This document shows positions 58,657 through 64,000 of a stretch of DNA of 64,000 bases, piece by piece (positions within the stretch are counted from its first letter, which is position 1; each line of letters opens with the position of its first letter). The position numbers and the translations under genes are program-made. The DNA is from Tamarix chinensis (lineage: Eukaryota; Streptophyta; Magnoliopsida; Caryophyllales; Tamaricaceae). The notes beneath the pieces are model-generated. The model worked only from the letters and a program-made list of their open reading frames with translations. It had not been told where the DNA came from and did not search any database. Location: the NCBI GenBank assembly GCA_030549775.1, contig CM060174.1:70311466-70375465 (forward strand), read 5' to 3'.

Positions 58657-61600
58657 TCATTTTCCCAAAATTAGACGAATTTGTCCTCAAATTGACATCA
58701 TTAAAATAAAGAGAAAAATGACCTACATTAAATGCCTTTGAAATATGAAGTTTAAGTTACAAACCATTTGGTATAATATAATTTCCATGACTTCCAATTT
58801 CTTTATACAATTGATATTTTTTTTGTGTAAGCCTTCGTTATTAGGATATAACTCTTTTAACATTTTAAATCATAATGATTTCGCATTTGACATGACAAGT
58901 AAGACATATTTATTTGAAACAACATCGACCGCTATATTTTCTTTACTATCTAAGTGTTTGACAGAGAACATGAAGGATTGTAAAAATCTTACCCACTTTG
59001 CATATCTAATAATTACTTTCTTTTGACCATGCAAATATTTTAAACTCTCATGATTAAAATGTAGCACAAAGGATTTATGCCTTAGATAATGGTTCCATCT
59101 CCCTAGATTTTGTCTAATGGAAAATAATTCCTTATCATAGCTAGAATACTTTAATCTAGCACCATTTAGTTTTTTGCTAAAGTATGTTATAGGTTTCTTT
59201 TCTTGAGAAAGAGCTCCCCCAATACATACCCTACTTGCATCACAAGTTATCTAAAAAAGTAGGTCAAAATTAGAAATAGATAATACAAGAGTGTTGCACA
59301 ATTTATCCTTGAGAGTACTAAAAGCTTTAGTGGCTTCTTTTTCCCAAACAAAGTCTCCTTTTTTCATGAGTTAAATAGTAGGTGCGGCTATAATAGATAA
59401 ATCTTTAATAAATCTCCTATAGAAACTAGCTAACCTATGAAAACTTCTTACTTGGTGTATTTCCTTAGGAATATACCACACTTAAATAGCTTGTATTTTT
59501 ATAAGATTAACTTTAATACCCTCAACAATAATTATATAACTAAGGTAAACAATACTTGAAAGCATAAAATCACACTTTTCCAAATTTTCATATAGCTTAG
59601 TTTCCTTGAGTTTATCAAATAATTTCCTCAAATGTAGAAGATGATCGTGTTCACTTTTTCTATATACAGATATATCATCCAAATAAACTATAATGAAGTC
59701 ACCTAGGAAAAGATGAAGAATTTTATTCATAAGTGTCATAGAATAACTAGGTGCATTATATAACCCGAAAGGCATAACCACTCATTCATAGATATTGTAT
59801 TTAATTTTAAATATTATTTTCCACTCATCTCCTTCCCTAATCCACATATGATTGTAACCGCATAATCATCAAGCATGTCATATTATCTTGGCATAAGAAA
59901 ATGATATCTGATAGTTATATTATTTACTGCTTTCGAATCTATGTACATATGCCAAGTACCATTTTTTTAGGAACTAGTAAGGTAGGTACACAACAAGGAT
60001 TCATGCCCTCTCTCACAAAACCCTTATTTACTAGTTCTTGAATTTACCTTTGTATTTCCTTAGCCTCCTATGGATTACATCTATAGGCTAGTCTATTAGG
60101 TAAAGGAATCCTTAGTATCAAATCGATAACATGCTCTATACCCCTAATAGGTGGCAGTCCAGGAGATAAATCTTCTAAAAATATATTTCTATATTTATCA
60201 AGCAAACTAATAAGATTTGAATTATTAGAACTTTTCTCCCCAAATTGAGATGACTTAGCTACCAAGGTATAACAAACACCCTCTTTCTCAATGTAATTAA
60301 TCATTTCCCTTTCATGTAAAAATAAAATCTTTCAAACCTCTGTCAATGATACATAAACACATTGGGAAGGTTTCAACTTATATTTCTTTTTATCTTTTAA
60401 TACCACATATTCATTAGTTACACCATCATGAGTTGCATTACAATCATATTTCTATGGTCTACTAAGTAAAATACCAAAAGCATCCATAGGAAAAACAACA
60501 CACAACACCTCATTATGATAATCATTAATGCAAAAATAAATGAGTGTTTGTTTAATCAACTTAGATTCTTTTTTCTTATTAAGCCATTATATGGAATATG
60601 GTTTAGGATGGATAATCATCACCATTCCTAGTTATTTGACCATTTTTTCACTATTAACATTTGTACAAGAATCACTATCTATGATTACCCTACAAACTTT
60701 ATGACCAATTCTACACTTAGTTTTAAAAAAATTTATCCCTTTGTGTAGATTGATTATTAGGTTGTATTTGTAAGGCCCTTTGTAGTATGAAACAACGATT
60801 TCCATCTTCCTCATATATACTTAAGACATCATCATTAGATTTAGTTTCTAAGTCATCATCATCAATACATGGTTCCGTGTTTTCAATTTCATTAAAGGTT
60901 AAGACTCTAAGATTAGGACATTCCCAAGAAAAATGGTTATACCCTTTATGGTTGAAGCATTTTTTAGTGGACATTTCATTAACTTCGGTTTTACCTTTAT
61001 CATCTCAATTAGGGTTAATTTTATTATCCTTTGTTGAAGAGTTAGGTATCCAAATTTTGATGTAGATGTATTATAATTATTATTATTTTGATGTAGAAGT
61101 TGAAACACTTGTCTTTTGATAAGATTTGGTAGCCTTAGTTTTCTTTTCACATTATTTATACACCACCACTCAAAGAACCTAATTTCTTCATGTGCCTGAA
61201 CTATTGGTGGCCTCATTATACTTGATCCATAGAATTGTTGCTACTAAATAGATGACTAGTTCATCCAAGTTGCACTAGTAGTCATGTTTGTACTTTGATA
61301 TTATTTATAGCACTCCAACCTTAAATTACTCGTGGGTAGTTACTTAGATTGCTTTGGAATTAATAACCGACCAACCAAATCAACAAAGGTCCTTTTAAAA
61401 TTTTTTCTTTATCAACTCACACACATAATGTTAAAATTCCTTAGTATAGATGGTTTATACTATAGAATTTCTTAGCTACCAGACACATATGTACATCCTT
61501 AGCTAATTCTTATACTTATTAGTGGAAAACTTATCTACTTGAAAGAAAAAGTCATTATATTTTAACAAAGATATCATCAAATGTGAACTCAAAAATATAA

Positions 61601-61900
61601 TTAGAGTTGAACCCATTTGACCCATAATAGTATCATAGATGTTACCAACTTCTGCACATATTTTTGATAGTTACTATACTGTCAGACTGATTGCACAACA
61701 CTTGGTGTGTTAGACAATTCATCCAGTTCCCTCTTTTTTGAAATCTATTTTCACACCTTTTTCCTCACTCTTGTGCCACTTTCATCATCATTGATTTCAT
61801 TAATATCATTGCTCTACCTAGATCTTTTTGATATGACGCTCCGTTTCCATCAAGAATGATTGAAAAATGATGCTTCTTCGTCAATTTGGCAAATGACATT
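58657..61900 (-). pseudogene. Chromovirus gag-pol, second copy, broken
   Basis: Order on the minus strand: gag with knuckle remnant KCFNHKGYNHFSWECPNLR (60915-60974; the second Cys is now His); protease with VIIDSDSCTNVNSEKMVK (60632-60700; DSG changed to DSD, which should abolish activity); reverse transcriptase with VMPFGLYNAPS and FIIVYLDDISVY (59482-59781; YLDD at 59674-59685); RNase H end VKHLDSKENIAVDVVS (about 58905-58965); then a jump to a short integrase tail near 58700. About 1.1 kb present in the other copy, including the zinc finger and catalytic core of integrase, is absent. Stops and frameshifts elsewhere. Gag upstream of 61220 is hard to follow. Confidence 0.8.
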
Positions 61901-64000
61901 TTTTCCTCCTTGATTCATATCTAAAATCAATTTTAATTTATTCTTCCTCTTCTTCTTGATTTCAAAGCTATAATAAATTTCAAAATAGATAAATTTCAAT
62001 TTTAGGATCAATTTCAAATATGGAATAAATTCTAACTTAAACCAATATTGAGAAGAAATAAAAAAATGAAGGATGATCAATAATGTATTTCATTTAACTT
62101 TTCATCAGTATCTTACTTGCTTTCACTTGCATAAACTTATAATTCACCAATATTGCTATCAATTTTACCATTTTGATTTAATAATGTCTCATTTCTTTTA
62201 AATGGATCTTTCATTACACTTAAAGTGATATTTCATCAATATTAAGCTAATCTTTCTTCATAAATATGAGTATATTTCACTACTCCACATATCTTTCATC
62301 ATATTTAAGCATATTTTTTAAAAATTATTTCATATATATATTTCTCCATTATAAATGCTTTAAATATAACCATTCCTTTGCACAATCCGATACTTCACTA
62401 TAGCTCTTCATATCTTTCACCGTTATATACCTAAAATTACACCGAAGTTCGACATTTTTTAACATTAACTCCCTAGAATTTTTCAACATTGATCTAATTA
62501 AACTTTAACATCTTTATACATATTTTTCATTACATTCATGCATATATTTGACAAAATTTTAACTCATATTTGACCAATATTTCCCTATAATTAGTTAACA
62601 TTTCTCTATTTAATATTCGCTAATTTTCTTCATATTTTTCATCACAATTAGATGTATATTTTACCAAAGTTTAACACGCCTTTCTCCATTATCTCCCTAT
62701 AATTTTTCCACATTACCAAATACACAAATATATTTCATCACACTTCACCATTTTTAGTGCAGTTTAAAGACATAGTGATAAAAAACATAAAATAAAAATA
62801 AAAAACTATGTAAAGAAACTATATCATCACATCATTATAGAATCAACAAAGTTGCAATTTTTTTTATGGAGGATGAAATTTTAGCATAATTAAATAAAAC
62901 CAAAAAAGAAATTCATTTGAAGAGTATTAAAGATGATGAAATTTTAGCATAATCAAATAATAGAGATCAAAATTCATTGAGAAGGAGTGAAGAAAAAAAA
63001 TACTAGAAAAATGAGTGAGGAGGTGGGAAATCAATAGTCACAAGGCAAATGAGAGAAAAAAATATATGCAAGGACAATAAAGATTCTCTTCTATTCATGT
63101 TTGGTAAGTTTTTTATTTTGACTTTTATTTTACTAATGTGCCACCTATTGCATAGTATAATTTGCGTATTTTTGAGATGCAAGTAAAATTCCAAATTCCC
63201 AATTGCATAATTCCTAAATCCCATCCATCATTAAGGAAAAAAATCCTTGTAGGCATGTGATTTCCAACTAGTTTCTAGAGCAATAGAAGAACAACAATGG
63301 TGTTGCTGAAGCCCTCATTATATTTCTTACATCCCACGTTTGTAGATTACCTTTTTTGTCTTTTTTTATTTATAGTTTTTATATCCCTAAGTGCAACGCT
63401 ACTTGAATTAAGAGCTTGAATTTTTTGGAAGATTATGGATAAGATCTGTACAGCAAACACATGCACAATACCCTCTTATCTAAGCTAGGTATAGGTTATT
63501 GATTGTGACTATACTTTAGCTCATCTTTGTTCCAACGATTTAAATAAAAACTTTCCATTACAATTTTTTTTGGTCCTTTTGAAAATTTTTAAAGTGGATG
63601 ATTGAAGAAGCCAAACTTCAAAGAGTAATGGAGTTTTTCTATTATTTTCCTTAATGTATAGTCTTCATGGAGTAATGGAGTTTTTTGTTATATTTTTACC
63701 AATATTTTTTTCCTATAAATTCCTAGCTTGGGGTCATTATTTCATAGATCATCTGGTCATTTCCCCTATATTGTTTTTCTTATTCTTGATGATAAACATC
63801 TCTCATTTTTCACATTGGAATTATTAGGCACTATTTTTGTAAAAATCCATTACTTGTTATCTTGAGTGCACAATATTGGGGGCCATTTGTAAACCATGGG
63901 GGTGAAATGAAATAGCTAATTAGCATCAATGTTATTTCATATGGTTTCACGGGAACGTCTAACCCCACTTGCCAATTCAAAGTCTAAAAGCCAGTCAATA
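61901..64000. other. AT-rich region with weak ~110-bp repeats
   Basis: No gene is recognised. Between 62410 and 62760 loose copies of a unit with TTTTTCATYACA, ATGYATATWTT, CCCTATAATT and TTCTCCATT words recur about every 110 bases. The remainder is AT-rich spacer with scattered short frames on both strands. Confidence 0.4.

Larger units (their letters stand above)
57931..61900 (-). mobile_element. Second chromovirus copy, integrase deleted, 5' end lost
   Basis: A probable 3' LTR (57931-58656, ending TTTAGATGCTTCTACA like the other copy's TTAGATGCTCCTACA) is followed by the decayed polyprotein on the minus strand. The integrase between the C-terminal FNV..FS stretch (about 58700-58740) and the RNase H end (about 58835 onward) is missing. 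No second LTR or primer-binding site is found to the right, where gag-like sequence fades by about 61900. It is older and more diverged than 37921-44675. Confidence 0.75.

Noticed and set aside
61850..62080. 76-residue minus-strand frame
   Set aside because: Lys/Ile/Phe-rich product of AT-rich DNA; not recognised as chromovirus gag.

Overview
The window is nuclear DNA of a flowering plant with a TE-rich, probably large genome. The evidence is a spliced plant RER1 gene, plant-type Ty3/gypsy polyproteins, an L1-type LINE, three hAT transposases (BED/DUF659 and TTF types), Tourist and Stowaway MITEs, and AT-rich decayed spacer. The species cannot be named from this sequence. Only one host gene is recognisable; almost everything else is transposable-element sequence, most of it nested and inactivated.

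1-15 kb is a stack of insertions in one long LTR-like repeat, called family E here. Its pieces (1296-1317, 6018-6069, 13873 to about 14990) are separated by a hAT element (1-1295), a 4.7-kb LTR-like element A (1318-6017, perfect 5-bp duplication GGGTC) and an LTR-like element B (6070-13872). B itself carries a TTF-type hAT transposon (about 6764-10830). 15-24 kb holds the host gene RER1 (+ strand, coding exons 17381-17751, 23412-23592 and 23692-23751, 203 aa). Its 5.66-kb second intron contains a hAT MITE, a fragment of family E, a Tourist-like MITE and Stowaway remnants. 24.5-32.3 kb is an L1-type LINE (+ strand, pseudogene) cut inside ORF1 by LTR-like element C (25063-28349, reverse orientation). 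33.0-34.2 kb is a decayed BED/DUF659 hAT transposase. 35.85-36.55 kb is a tandem duplication of an unknown ~350-bp unit.

36.85-57.77 kb is read here as one composite. It is a Tat-lineage gypsy element with its own LTRs (36850-37222 and 57378-57765, duplication CATTC/CATCC), gag, protease and an antisense ORF of the Transposase_28 / 'putative gypsy-type transposon' kind. Into it have gone a complete but dead chromovirus-like gypsy element (37921-44675, minus strand), a 646-bp hAT MITE (45377-46022, perfect 8-bp duplication CCTAAGAC), a family E repeat (46305-49649) and an LTR-like element D (about 53285-56331). The composite splits a degenerate telomere-like CCCTAAA tract, remnants of which lie on both sides. 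57.9 to about 61.9 kb is a second chromovirus copy (minus strand) from which the integrase region has been lost. The last 2 kb is AT-rich with only weak repeat structure.

The TE genes do not form a working pathway: every transposase and polyprotein carries stops, frameshifts or deletions. The value of the window is its readable insertion order and four copies of a long LTR-like family with a conserved internal module. No host operon, CRISPR array, rRNA or convincing tRNA was seen. LTR and family names rest on end motifs, target duplications and remembered domain motifs, not on database searches.
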